From assembly GCA_910586805.1 (NCBI GenBank), contig CAJUJC010000102.1, positions 1 through 6,077 on the forward strand: 6,077 nt of DNA. The letters run 5' to 3'. Shown piece after piece: positions 1 through 5,228 of this stretch. The notes under the pieces were generated by a model. The model was not told the DNA's origin. It worked only from the letters and a program-made list of their open reading frames with translations, and did no database searches. The translations under genes were made by a program, and so were the position numbers. The stretch comes from an uncultured Erysipelotrichales bacterium. Its GTDB lineage: Bacteria > Bacillota_I > Bacilli_A > Erysipelotrichales > Coprobacillaceae. Positions within the stretch are counted from its first letter, which is position 1; the number at the start of each line of letters is the position of its first letter.

Positions 1-944
1 ATAAGGGACGTGGACCTGTCGCAACATTGTTAGTGCAAAACGGAACTTTAAGAACAGGAGATCCAATTGTTGTTGGAACAGCATTTGGTCGTGTTCGTCA
101 AATGTTAGACGATAGTGGTAGAGAATTAAGAGAAGCTTGTCCTTCTACACCAGTAGAAATTACAGGTTTAAATGATGTCCCTATAGCTGGTGATAAATTT
201 ATGGCATTTGAAACTGAAAAAATGGCTCGTCATGTTGGTGAAGAACGTCAAAAAGCAAAACAAGAAGAAAATAGAGGAACATCTTCAGCGATGAGTTTAG
301 ATGATTTATTTGCTCAAATTAAAGATGGAGAAGTTGTTGATTTAAATATTATTGTTAAAGCTGATGTGAATGGAACTGCTGAAGCAGTCAAAGGTTCATT
401 AGAAAAAATTGAAGTAGAAGGTGCTAAAGTTAATGTTATTCGTTCAACAGTAGGTGCCATTAGCGAATCTGATGTCTTACTTGCAAGTGCATCTCGTGCT
501 ATTATTTATGGTTTCAATGTTCGTCCTGATGCAAATGTTAGAAGAAAAGCTGAAGAAGAAGGTGTTGAAATTAGATTACACAACATCATCTATAAAATGG
601 TTGAAGAAATTGAAGCGGCTATGAAAGGTATGTTAGCACCAGAATTAGAAGAGGTTGTTACAGGACAAGCTGAAATTAGACAAGTTATTAAAGTTTCTAA
701 AGTTGGTAATATTGCTGGATGCTATGTGACTGATGGTTATATTCGTAGAGACTGTGGTATTCGTCTTATTCGTGATGGTGTTGTTGTTTATGAAGGAAAA
801 CTTGCTTCATTAAAACGTTTTAAAGATGATGCAAAAGAAGTTTCAACTGGTTATGAATGTGGTATGACAATTGAAAATTATAATGATATCAAAGAAGGAG
901 ATATTATTGAAGGTTATATCATGAAAGAAGTAGAAAGAAAGTAG
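1..944 (+). CDS. infB: Translation initiation factor IF-2, C-terminal part (5' end outside window)
   Basis: This is the 3' part of the gene for IF-2, the cytoplasmic GTPase that places fMet-tRNA on the 30S subunit and promotes 50S joining. The reading frame is open from the window edge (first full codon at position 3) and gives 313 residues, about the last half of a normal IF-2; the G domain lies upstream. The visible start KGRGPVATLLVQNGTLRTGD is the hallmark beginning of beta-barrel domain II (residues about 1-85). A charged linker follows (about 80-100), then domain III with VKADVNGTAEA (118-128) and then domain IV (about 218-313), which binds the initiator tRNA and contains GYIRRDCGIRLIRDG and a conserved YECGMTIENYNDIKEGD near the end. 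The TTG at 27 is an internal codon, not a start. The stop lies 12 nt before rbfA, the usual operon partner. Identity is certain from family motifs; only the truncation by the window is odd. Confidence 0.97.
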   Translation, partial: KGRGPVATLLVQNGTLRTGDPIVVGTAFGRVRQMLDDSGRELREACPSTPVEITGLNDVPIAGDKFMAFETEKMARHVGEERQKAKQEENRGTSSAMSLDDLFAQIKDGEVVDLNIIVKADVNGTAEAVKGSLEKIEVEGAKVNVIRSTVGAISESDVLLASASRAIIYGFNVRPDANVRRKAEEEGVEIRLHNIIYKMVEEIEAAMKGMLAPELEEVVTGQAEIRQVIKVSKVGNIAGCYVTDGYIRRDCGIRLIRDGVVVYEGKLASLKRFKDDAKEVSTGYECGMTIENYNDIKEGDIIEGYIMKEVERK

Positions 945-956
945 AAGTGATTATTC

Positions 957-1301
957 ATGGCAATGAAGAAAGAAAAAATGGATAATATTATCCAAAAAGA
1001 ATTATCATCTATTTTACAAACTGAGGTTAAAGATCCACAAATTGGTTTTTGTACGATTACAGATGTGGATGTTACAAATGATTTTTCTATTGCAAAAGTC
1101 TATGTTTCTTTTTTAGGAAAATATACTCATAAAAATATGCAAGCATTAGAAAGATCAAAAGGATTTATTCGTTCTATTCTAGCGAAAAGATTAACGATAA
1201 GAAAATGTCCAGAAATTCAATTTGTATTAGATATCTCTTTGGAATATGGAAATAAGATAGAAAAAATTATTAAAGATATCAATGATGATAAAAAGAGTTG
1301 A
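957..1301 (+). CDS. rbfA: Ribosome-binding factor A
   Basis: RbfA is a small KH-fold protein that binds the 30S precursor and assists late 16S rRNA 5'-end maturation; loss typically gives cold sensitivity. The 114-aa product has the normal family length. Visible family signatures are VKDPQIGF (24-31), the DVDVTNDFSIAKVYVSFLG strand region (36-54), SKGFIRSILAKRL (67-79), the proline of the CPEIQFVLD segment (about 84-92) and LEYGNKIEKII (95-105). The ATG at 957 is preferred over the ATG at 963 because an AGAAGTGAT stretch (943-951), resembling the 3' half of a Shine-Dalgarno, lies 5 nt before it; the AG of the infB stop codon forms part of this site. The gene is 12 nt behind infB, the classic pairing, so it is almost certainly in the same transcript. 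A terminator follows 27 nt after the stop, so truB is not the next gene here, unlike in Bacillus. Confidence 0.96.
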   Translation: MAMKKEKMDNIIQKELSSILQTEVKDPQIGFCTITDVDVTNDFSIAKVYVSFLGKYTHKNMQALERSKGFIRSILAKRLTIRKCPEIQFVLDISLEYGNKIEKIIKDINDDKKS

Positions 1302-1328
1302 TACTATGTATTATAATTTAGTATAAAA

Positions 1329-1366
1329 ATAATAAGGAAGTAGCAAAATAGTTACTTCCTTTATTA
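1329..1366 (+). terminator. Intrinsic terminator after infB-rbfA
   Basis: A perfect 9-bp stem (AAGGAAGTA at 1334-1342 with TACTTCCTT at 1353-1361) is extended inward by a G-U and a C-G pair, leaving a 6-nt loop (1345-1350), and outward by about five A-T pairs. The right arm runs into a T-rich tail (TTATTATAT). It would end the infB-rbfA transcript. The other strand also carries a T-rich tail on the far side, so the hairpin could act in both directions, but no minus-strand gene is seen here. Confidence 0.88.
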
Positions 1367-1416
1367 TATCTAAAGTAAAATTATAGAATATTTTATTGCT
1401 TTTTAATTTGTTATAA

Positions 1417-1432
1417 AATTTCATATGAACTT
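1417..1432. repeat. 16-bp near-palindrome upstream of nagA, possible operator
   Basis: TTCATATGAA (1420-1429) is a perfect 10-bp palindrome. Allowing one mismatched pair (1419/1430) the symmetry extends to 16 bp. It lies about 55 bp upstream of the proposed nagA -35 box. GntR-family repressors such as NagR/YvoA bind palindromes near nag genes, but this sequence does not resemble the published NagR site as I remember it. In such A+T-rich DNA it could be chance. Confidence 0.25.
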
Positions 1433-1487
1433 ATTATTTAATTTCTTTTTTTACACATATTAATTATAGAATTTAAAGTGTTTTTAT

Positions 1488-1515
1488 TTGAAGTCATTTT
1501 TAAAAATGTTATAAT
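1488..1515 (+). promoter_or_regulatory. Putative sigma-A promoter of nagA (extended -10)
   Basis: A perfect TATAAT (1510-1515) is preceded by TG at 1507-1508, making an extended -10 element. A partial -35 box TTGAAG (1488-1493) lies 16 bp upstream. Transcription would start near 1521-1522, directly before the AGGAGG of nagA, so the leader would be only about 16 nt. That leaves no room for a riboswitch or attenuator, so any control must act at the DNA level. Confidence 0.65.
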
Positions 1516-1522
1516 AATATAT

Positions 1523-1528
1523 AGGAGG
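1523..1528 (+). promoter_or_regulatory. Ribosome binding site fixing the nagA start
   Basis: A perfect AGGAGG lies 9 nt before the ATG at 1538. It rules out the longer open frame beginning at 1478, whose 20 extra codons would span the promoter and this site. Confidence 0.9.
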
Positions 1529-1537
1529 ACATATAAA

Positions 1538-2668
1538 ATGAAGAAATGTATTACAAACGGGAAAATTATTTTACACGATGAAATCGTAGAAAAAAATGTA
1601 TTTATCGAAAATGATAAAATTATTGAAATAAGTGATAGACAACCTATAAATGAAGAAATCATTGATGCAAATGGATTGTATGTAAGTCCTGGTTTTGTAG
1701 ATGTTCATACACATGGACGAGGTGGTAGTGATACAATGTATGCTACATTTGAAGATTTGAATATAATTTCAAAAGCAACTTTAAAAACAGGGGTTACATC
1801 TTTTTTACCAACAACAATGACTATGCCTGTTGATGCTATTGCAAAGGCTATTGAAAATATTGCTATCAATAAAGATAAAGTTGAAGGTGCACAAGTTTTA
1901 GGGACTCACCTTGAAGGTCCATTTTTTAATAAAATATACAAAGGAGCTCAACCTGAAGAATGTATGATTTTACCAACTGTAGATAATTATTTATCTTTTG
2001 TTAAAGAGTATCAGGATATTGTTAGAAAAATTTCAATTGCTCCTGAGTTAGAACACTCTTTAGAATTAATTGAATATTTAAAAGACAAAAATACTGTTGT
2101 TTCTTTAGGACACACAAATGCAACTTATGAAGAAGCACAAAAAGCTATCGATGCTGGAGCAACTTCAGGAACACATACTTATAATGCCATGACACCATTA
2201 ACTCATAGAGCTCCAGGTGTTGTTGGTGCTGTTATGACAAATAATAGTGTTTATGCTGAATTAATTTTAGATGGTGTTCATGTTCATTATGCTGCTGCGA
2301 GAGCTTTATTAGGGACAAAAGGTAAAGATAAAGTTATTTTAATTACTGATTCTTTAGAAGCAGCTGGTTTAGAAGATGGTAAGTATTTACTAGGAAACCA
2401 AGATGTTTATGTGAAAAATGGTGAAGCAAGATTATTAAGTGGTGCTTTGGCTGGAAGTATTGTTTCTATGAATGTTGCAGTTAAAAATGCATATCATCAT
2501 TTAGGAATAACATTAAATGAAGCTGTTAATCTTGCAAGTTATAACCCTGCAAAAAGCATAAATGAAGATTTATTGGGTGAAATCAAAGTGGGAAATTTTG
2601 CTGATATCATTTTCTTTGATGAAGATATTGATGTGAAAAATGTTATGATTAAAGGACAATTAAAATAG
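1538..2668 (+). CDS. nagA: N-acetylglucosamine-6-phosphate deacetylase
   Basis: NagA hydrolyses GlcNAc-6-phosphate to glucosamine-6-phosphate and acetate, the first cytoplasmic step of amino-sugar use and of cell-wall sugar recycling. The 376-aa product has the usual length and the amidohydrolase layout: a small N-terminal beta-sandwich segment, a TIM barrel, and a C-terminal return to the sandwich (about 345-376, GEIKVGNFADIIFFD). Visible motifs are HTHG (57-60), HLEGP with metal ligand E126 (124-128), the metal-ligand histidines H192 (GHTNATY) and H213 (GTHTYNAM), the substrate-binding DGVHVH loop (245-250) and the catalytic aspartate D271 in LITDSLEAAG. All expected metal and catalytic residues are present, so it should be active. 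The start at 1538 is set by AGGAGG at 1523-1528. nagB (glucosamine-6-P deaminase) is not beside it; an epimerase-like gene follows after 14 nt and is probably co-transcribed. Confidence 0.95.
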   Translation: MKKCITNGKIILHDEIVEKNVFIENDKIIEISDRQPINEEIIDANGLYVSPGFVDVHTHGRGGSDTMYATFEDLNIISKATLKTGVTSFLPTTMTMPVDAIAKAIENIAINKDKVEGAQVLGTHLEGPFFNKIYKGAQPEECMILPTVDNYLSFVKEYQDIVRKISIAPELEHSLELIEYLKDKNTVVSLGHTNATYEEAQKAIDAGATSGTHTYNAMTPLTHRAPGVVGAVMTNNSVYAELILDGVHVHYAAARALLGTKGKDKVILITDSLEAAGLEDGKYLLGNQDVYVKNGEARLLSGALAGSIVSMNVAVKNAYHHLGITLNEAVNLASYNPAKSINEDLLGEIKVGNFADIIFFDEDIDVKNVMIKGQLK

Positions 2669-2672
2669 GAGG
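2667..2672 (+). promoter_or_regulatory. Ribosome binding site deciding the epimerase start
   Basis: A perfect AGGAGG overlaps the last two bases of the nagA stop codon. It is 1 nt from the ATG at 2674, which is too close to work, and 10 nt from the ATG at 2683, which is therefore the likely start. Its position suggests translation of the epimerase is linked to termination on nagA. Confidence 0.85.
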
Positions 2673-2682
2673 AATGGATAGT

Positions 2683-3561
2683 ATGGCAATTTTAAAAAAT
2701 AATTTTTTAGAAGTTGAGTTAAATCCAAAAGGGGCAGAAATTATTAAAATAGTAGGTATGCAAGATGGATTAAATTATATGTGGAGAAGAGATCCTATTT
2801 TATGGGCAAACAGTGCTCCGATTCTTTTTCCAATTGTAGGAGCTTTGCAAAATAATGAATGTCGTATAGATGGGCAAACTTATACAATGACTCAACATGG
2901 CTTTTCTCGTCATAATATTTATCAAACTCATCAATTGTCTGAAACTAGTGTTGAATTTGAATTAACACCAAATGAAGATATTTTAAAGCAATATCCATAT
3001 TTATTTAATTTAAAGGTTATTTATACATTGAATGACAATCAACTAGAATGTAAATGTATTGTGAAAAATATGGATGATAAAACAATTTATTTCCAAATAG
3101 GTGGACATCCTGCTTTTGCTTGTCCATTATTAGAAAATGAATCAAGTAATGATTACTATATTGAATTTGAAAAAAATGAATCATTAGAACAAAAAATTAT
3201 AGATGTTGAACATAGAGGAATGTCACATGAACGTTCTTTATTGTTTGATAATGAAAAACGCTTCTTTGTAAGACAGGAAATGTTTTCTAATGATGCTATT
3301 GTAGTTAAAGATTTTCAATCAAAATATGTGAGTTTAAAATCATTAAATCATAAGAAATCAATTCGTTTTATTATGGATAATTTTGATCATTTAGGAATTT
3401 GGGCAAGTAAACATGTTGGTGGTTTATTGGCTATTGAACCTTGGGTTGGACATAGTGATTATGTTGATTTTACAGGCGATTTTAAAGATAAAGAAAGTGT
3501 TGTTACATTAGCTCAACATGAAGAATTTACTTGTACATTTACTATAGAAATCAACCAATAG
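2683..3561 (+). CDS. Aldose 1-epimerase (mutarotase) family protein, LacX-like
   Basis: Galactose-mutarotase-like proteins interconvert alpha and beta anomers of aldoses; the LacX branch is found beside sugar-use genes, and its exact substrate is generally unknown. The 292-aa product fits this branch: APILFPIVGAL (45-55), QHGFSRH (71-77), GGHPAF with the probable catalytic general acid H142 (140-145), and the IEPWVGHSDY segment (251-260) with the probable general base E252. H72 is the first conserved histidine. No signal peptide is present, so it should be cytoplasmic. I chose 2683 over 2674 because AGGAGG ends 10 nt before the former and 1 nt before the latter, and LacX-type proteins begin close to the first beta strand (here AILKNNFLEVEL). 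It lies 14 nt behind nagA, which suggests it acts on an amino sugar or hexose phosphate arising in the same pathway; that substrate assignment is inference. Confidence 0.88.
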   Translation: MAILKNNFLEVELNPKGAEIIKIVGMQDGLNYMWRRDPILWANSAPILFPIVGALQNNECRIDGQTYTMTQHGFSRHNIYQTHQLSETSVEFELTPNEDILKQYPYLFNLKVIYTLNDNQLECKCIVKNMDDKTIYFQIGGHPAFACPLLENESSNDYYIEFEKNESLEQKIIDVEHRGMSHERSLLFDNEKRFFVRQEMFSNDAIVVKDFQSKYVSLKSLNHKKSIRFIMDNFDHLGIWASKHVGGLLAIEPWVGHSDYVDFTGDFKDKESVVTLAQHEEFTCTFTIEINQ

Positions 3562-3588
3562 TGACAAATTTTGAGAAACATTTATGAT
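3561..3588 (+). promoter_or_regulatory. Putative sigma-A promoter for the small-gene pair
   Basis: A -35 box GTGACA (3561-3566, 5/6 match) overlaps the last base of the preceding stop codon. A 16-bp spacer leads to the -10 box TATGAT (3583-3588, 5/6 match). Transcription would start near 3594-3597, only about 3-6 nt before the ATG at 3600, giving a leaderless or nearly leaderless mRNA. Confidence 0.6.
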
Positions 3589-3599
3589 AAAATAAGTTC

Positions 3600-3770
3600 A
3601 TGAAAGTAAAAATTATAGAAAAAACACATGAACTCGATTTAGAAGATGCTTTAAATTGTTTTTTAGAAAACGAAAAACCAAATATTCAAAATATGTTTTA
3701 TGAAGTTGCATTGACATCACATAATGGTGAATTAGAATACAGTTTTAGTTGTATGATTGTATATTTATAG
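3600..3770 (+). CDS. Cse60-like small protein (56 aa)
   Basis: A complete frame begins with MKVKIIEKTHELDLEDALNC and ends with a hydrophobic MIVYL. The order of features (a KVK-type beta strand, E-x-x-HE-x-DLE, an amphipathic helix ending in FL, then two strands ending in a tyrosine-rich I/V-Y) resembles the Spore_Cse60 family, small proteins first noted as sigma-E-controlled sporulation products in Bacillus; similar proteins occur in Firmicutes, and the molecular function is unknown. The assignment is from remembered pattern, not an alignment. No Shine-Dalgarno is seen before the ATG; the sequence just upstream is AATAAGTTC. Together with a promoter ending at 3588, this suggests leaderless translation. 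The protein has two cysteines and no signal peptide. It sits 36 nt before the DUF1540 gene and probably shares its transcript. Confidence 0.65.
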   Translation: MKVKIIEKTHELDLEDALNCFLENEKPNIQNMFYEVALTSHNGELEYSFSCMIVYL

Positions 3771-3806
3771 GAAAAATCGCCATAATAAATATGGAGGTGA
3801 GCTTCA

Positions 3807-3956
3807 ATGGCTAAAGATGTAAGATGCAGCGTTGAAAGTTGTAAATATCATTGTGATGGACATTGTGAAGCAAATTCTATTAAAGTAGGAAATTGTCATT
3901 GCAAATGTGCAAAAGATATTGCCGAAACTTCATGTGATACATTTGAATTAAAATAA
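3807..3956 (+). CDS. DUF1540 cysteine-rich small protein, possible metal binder (49 aa)
   Basis: The 49-aa product has the DUF1540 pattern: a short lead, C-S-V-x-x-C (C7, C12), a Y-x-x-x-G-x-C turn (C20), an I-x-V-G strand (25-28), and a closing T-x-C-x-T-F (C43). DUF1540 proteins are small, often clostridial, and are presumed to bind a metal through these cysteines; the function is not known. This copy has eight cysteines (7, 12, 16, 20, 30, 32, 34, 43) plus H15, H19 and H31; C16 and the C-H-C-K-C run at 30-34 go beyond the four positions I expect for the family. A very strong site, GGAGGTGA (3793-3800), lies 6 nt before the ATG, so it is probably well translated. The stop codon lies inside the left arm of the following terminator. 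It has no signal peptide and is likely cytoplasmic. Confidence 0.82.
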   Translation: MAKDVRCSVESCKYHCDGHCEANSIKVGNCHCKCAKDIAETSCDTFELK

Positions 3957-3983
3957 AAAGACTATGTATTGTAGTCTTTTTTT
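3955..3983 (+). terminator. Intrinsic terminator after the DUF1540 gene
   Basis: A perfect 10-bp stem (AAAAAGACTA at 3955-3964 with TAGTCTTTTT at 3972-3981) encloses a 7-nt loop and runs into a seven-T tract (3977-3983). The left arm begins in the DUF1540 stop codon. Only three G-C pairs hold the stem, but the continuous T tract supports function. The A-rich left flank could allow action on the minus strand, where no gene is seen. Confidence 0.82.
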
Positions 3984-3991
3984 GTTATAAT
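3983..3991 (+). promoter_or_regulatory. Extended -10 promoter element of the lipoprotein-rsuA unit
   Basis: A perfect TATAAT (3986-3991) is preceded by TG (3983-3984), so the element starts on the last T of the upstream terminator. No good -35 box lies at 16-18 bp, where the terminator loop sits, so it would depend on the extended -10. Transcription would start near 3998, a short leader for the ATG at 4008 or 4011. Confidence 0.55.
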
Positions 3992-4010
3992 GTGAATGGT
4001 GATTATAATG

Positions 4011-4490
4011 ATGAAAAAAGTAGGAATGATTTTATTCATTTTTATGATATTAGGATGTTCTTCTAAGCAGTCATTAGAAAGTCAGCAATTTGAAGAATAT
4101 TACCAAATAAGAGAACAGTTATTACAACAAGATGAATTTGAAGAAATAAAAGATTTTTCAGTGACTTTAGTATATAATCAAGTAGATAATCAATATCGAT
4201 ATGATATAGTCATAGATTATCCTCAAATTGATATGTATGATATTACAGCTATGGTTTATGCTGATGAAAATGAAGAAGAGATGTGTCCTAGTCTTGGAAT
4301 ACTAGAAGATAATCAGTATCATTTAAAAAAAGGTTATGTCAATAAGCAAGAAGGATTTTATAAAGGGATTCAGTTGTCAGGAAAAACATCACAAAAAAAG
4401 GTTGTTTTTTTATATGTGAGTTACTATTTAGATGAAGAATTAACACAAAAAATAGAAAAGTATATAGAGGTTCAAGATGAGATTAGATAA
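4011..4490 (+). CDS. Putative lipoprotein of unknown function
   Basis: I do not recognise this family. The 159-aa product starts with two lysines and a hydrophobic stretch (4-14) ending in the lipobox ILGC, with C16 as the predicted lipidated residue after cleavage by signal peptidase II; serines at 17-18 suggest retention on the outer face of the cytoplasmic membrane. The mature part is rich in Gln, Glu, Asp and Tyr. It has a likely helix at about 20-48 (QQFEEYYQIREQLLQQDEF), then alternating strand-like segments (DFSVTLVYNQ, YRYDIVIDYPQ, KVVFLYVSYY) and a terminal helix, suggesting a small alpha/beta sensor-like or binding domain. The start is uncertain: GGTGA (3998-4002) precedes both the ATG at 4008 and the one at 4011 with usable spacing; the ATG at 3996 lies too near the predicted transcription start. 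Its last 14 nt overlap the beginning of rsuA in another frame, so the two are probably co-transcribed. Confidence 0.75.
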   Translation: MKKVGMILFIFMILGCSSKQSLESQQFEEYYQIREQLLQQDEFEEIKDFSVTLVYNQVDNQYRYDIVIDYPQIDMYDITAMVYADENEEEMCPSLGILEDNQYHLKKGYVNKQEGFYKGIQLSGKTSQKKVVFLYVSYYLDEELTQKIEKYIEVQDEIR

Positions 4491-5184
4491 ATTATTAGCC
4501 CATAGTGGTTTTGGGACACGTAAAGAAGTTAAAGATTTGATTAAAAAAGGATATGTTACAGTTAATGATATAGTTATCAAAAAAGATAAAACGCAAATTG
4601 ATATTGAAAAAGATGTTGTGAAAGTTTATGATGAAGTGATTGTATATGAAGAATTTGTATACTATATGTTAAATAAACCAGGTGGTTATGTGAGTGCAAC
4701 TGAAGATAATATTTATCCTACTGTTGTAGAACTTATTGATGATTATTATAGAAATGATCTGTTTCCTGTTGGAAGGTTAGATGTTGATACTGAAGGACTA
4801 TTGTTGATGACAAACGATGGTGTTTTAGCTCATCAATTGACATCACCTAAATATCATTGCCCTAAAGTTTATTATGCAAAAATCAAAGGTGTTGTTACAC
4901 AAGAGGATGTTGATTTATTTAGACAAGGGATAACGATTGATAATGATTATGTATGTAAAAGTGCTCAATTAAATATTTTATCAACAAATGAAAACTCAAG
5001 TGAGATTGAAGTCACTATATATGAAGGAAAGTTTCATCAAGTTAAAAAAATGTTTTTAGCAGTAGGTAAGGAAGTTATTTATTTAAAAAGAATAAGAATG
5101 AAGGATTTATTTTTAGATAAAAATTTGAAACTTGGAGAATTTAGACGATTAACTTATGAAGAATTAGATAGATTAAAAGGTTAA
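4477..5184 (+). CDS. rsuA: 16S rRNA pseudouridine synthase, RsuA family
   Basis: RsuA-family enzymes convert a uridine in rRNA to pseudouridine; the type member modifies U516 of 16S rRNA during 30S assembly. The 235-aa product matches the RsuA length. It has an N-terminal S4 RNA-binding domain (about 1-50, beginning MRLDKLLAHSGFGTRKEVK), then the catalytic fold with YYMLNKPGGYVSATED (62-77), VGRLDVDTEGLLLMTNDG (98-115) carrying the catalytic aspartate D102, the SPKYHCPKVYYAKIKG segment (123-138) and the EGKFHQVKKMF motif (183-193). The S4 style and the YVSATED segment favour RsuA over RluB, though site specificity is inferred from family. An AGAGGT site (4466-4471) lies 5 nt before the ATG, inside the lipoprotein gene, whose stop is 14 nt into rsuA. 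I see no separate promoter, so it likely depends on the one near 3986. Confidence 0.92.
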   Translation: MRLDKLLAHSGFGTRKEVKDLIKKGYVTVNDIVIKKDKTQIDIEKDVVKVYDEVIVYEEFVYYMLNKPGGYVSATEDNIYPTVVELIDDYYRNDLFPVGRLDVDTEGLLLMTNDGVLAHQLTSPKYHCPKVYYAKIKGVVTQEDVDLFRQGITIDNDYVCKSAQLNILSTNENSSEIEVTIYEGKFHQVKKMFLAVGKEVIYLKRIRMKDLFLDKNLKLGEFRRLTYEELDRLKG

Positions 5185-5186
5185 TT

Positions 5187-5197
5187 TGTGTTACAAT
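5187..5197 (+). promoter_or_regulatory. Possible extended -10 promoter for trmB
   Basis: In the 35-nt gap after rsuA, TGTG (5187-5190), one base, and TACAAT (5192-5197) form a TRTGn-type extended -10 as used by Firmicute sigma-A. No convincing -35 lies upstream. Transcription would start near 5204, leaving the trmB ribosome binding site intact. No terminator separates rsuA from trmB, so read-through is also possible. Confidence 0.42.
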
Positions 5198-5211
5198 AAA
5201 AAAAGATTTAT

Positions 5212-5218
5212 GGAGGAG
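5212..5218 (+). promoter_or_regulatory. Ribosome binding site of trmB
   Basis: GGAGGAG holds two overlapping GGAG cores. The ATG at 5220 is only 1 nt after this run (3 nt after the GGAGG core), too close for good initiation. The ATG at 5229 is 10 nt after the second core and gives the standard MRLRN start of TrmB, so it is preferred. Confidence 0.75.
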
Positions 5219-5228
5219 TATGTGCTAT

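Noticed and set aside
1301..1324. ATACTA/TAGTAT hairpin with an internal TATAAT right after rbfA
   Set aside because: The stem is 6 A-T-rich base pairs with a 12-nt loop, and the TATAAT has no -35 box or extended TG at a proper distance. The terminator behind it would stop any short transcript.
1478..1537. A 20-codon N-terminal extension of NagA
   Set aside because: These codons cover the putative promoter and the AGGAGG, the encoded segment is not NagA-like, and the ATG at 1538 has ideal spacing.
1438..1662. Minus-strand open frame of 74 aa across the nagA upstream region
   Set aside because: It runs antisense through the nagA promoter, ribosome binding site and first 125 bases of nagA, and encodes a low-complexity Ile/Phe/Ser-rich product of the kind A+T-rich DNA yields by chance. 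I see no good ribosome binding site or homology.
3791..3814. Seven-codon open frame beginning in the DUF1540 ribosome binding site
   Set aside because: Its ATG overlaps the Shine-Dalgarno itself and has no site of its own; it arises by chance from the ATGGAGGTGA string.
3562..3995. Possible non-coding or riboswitch region between the epimerase and the lipoprotein
   Set aside because: The stretch is explained by two complete small genes, a promoter and a terminator; no large structured leader remains.
3996..4010. Upstream ATG at 3996 as the lipoprotein start
   Set aside because: It would add a hydrophobic MVIIM before the two lysines of the signal peptide, lies before the GGTGA site and sits at or before the predicted transcription start.
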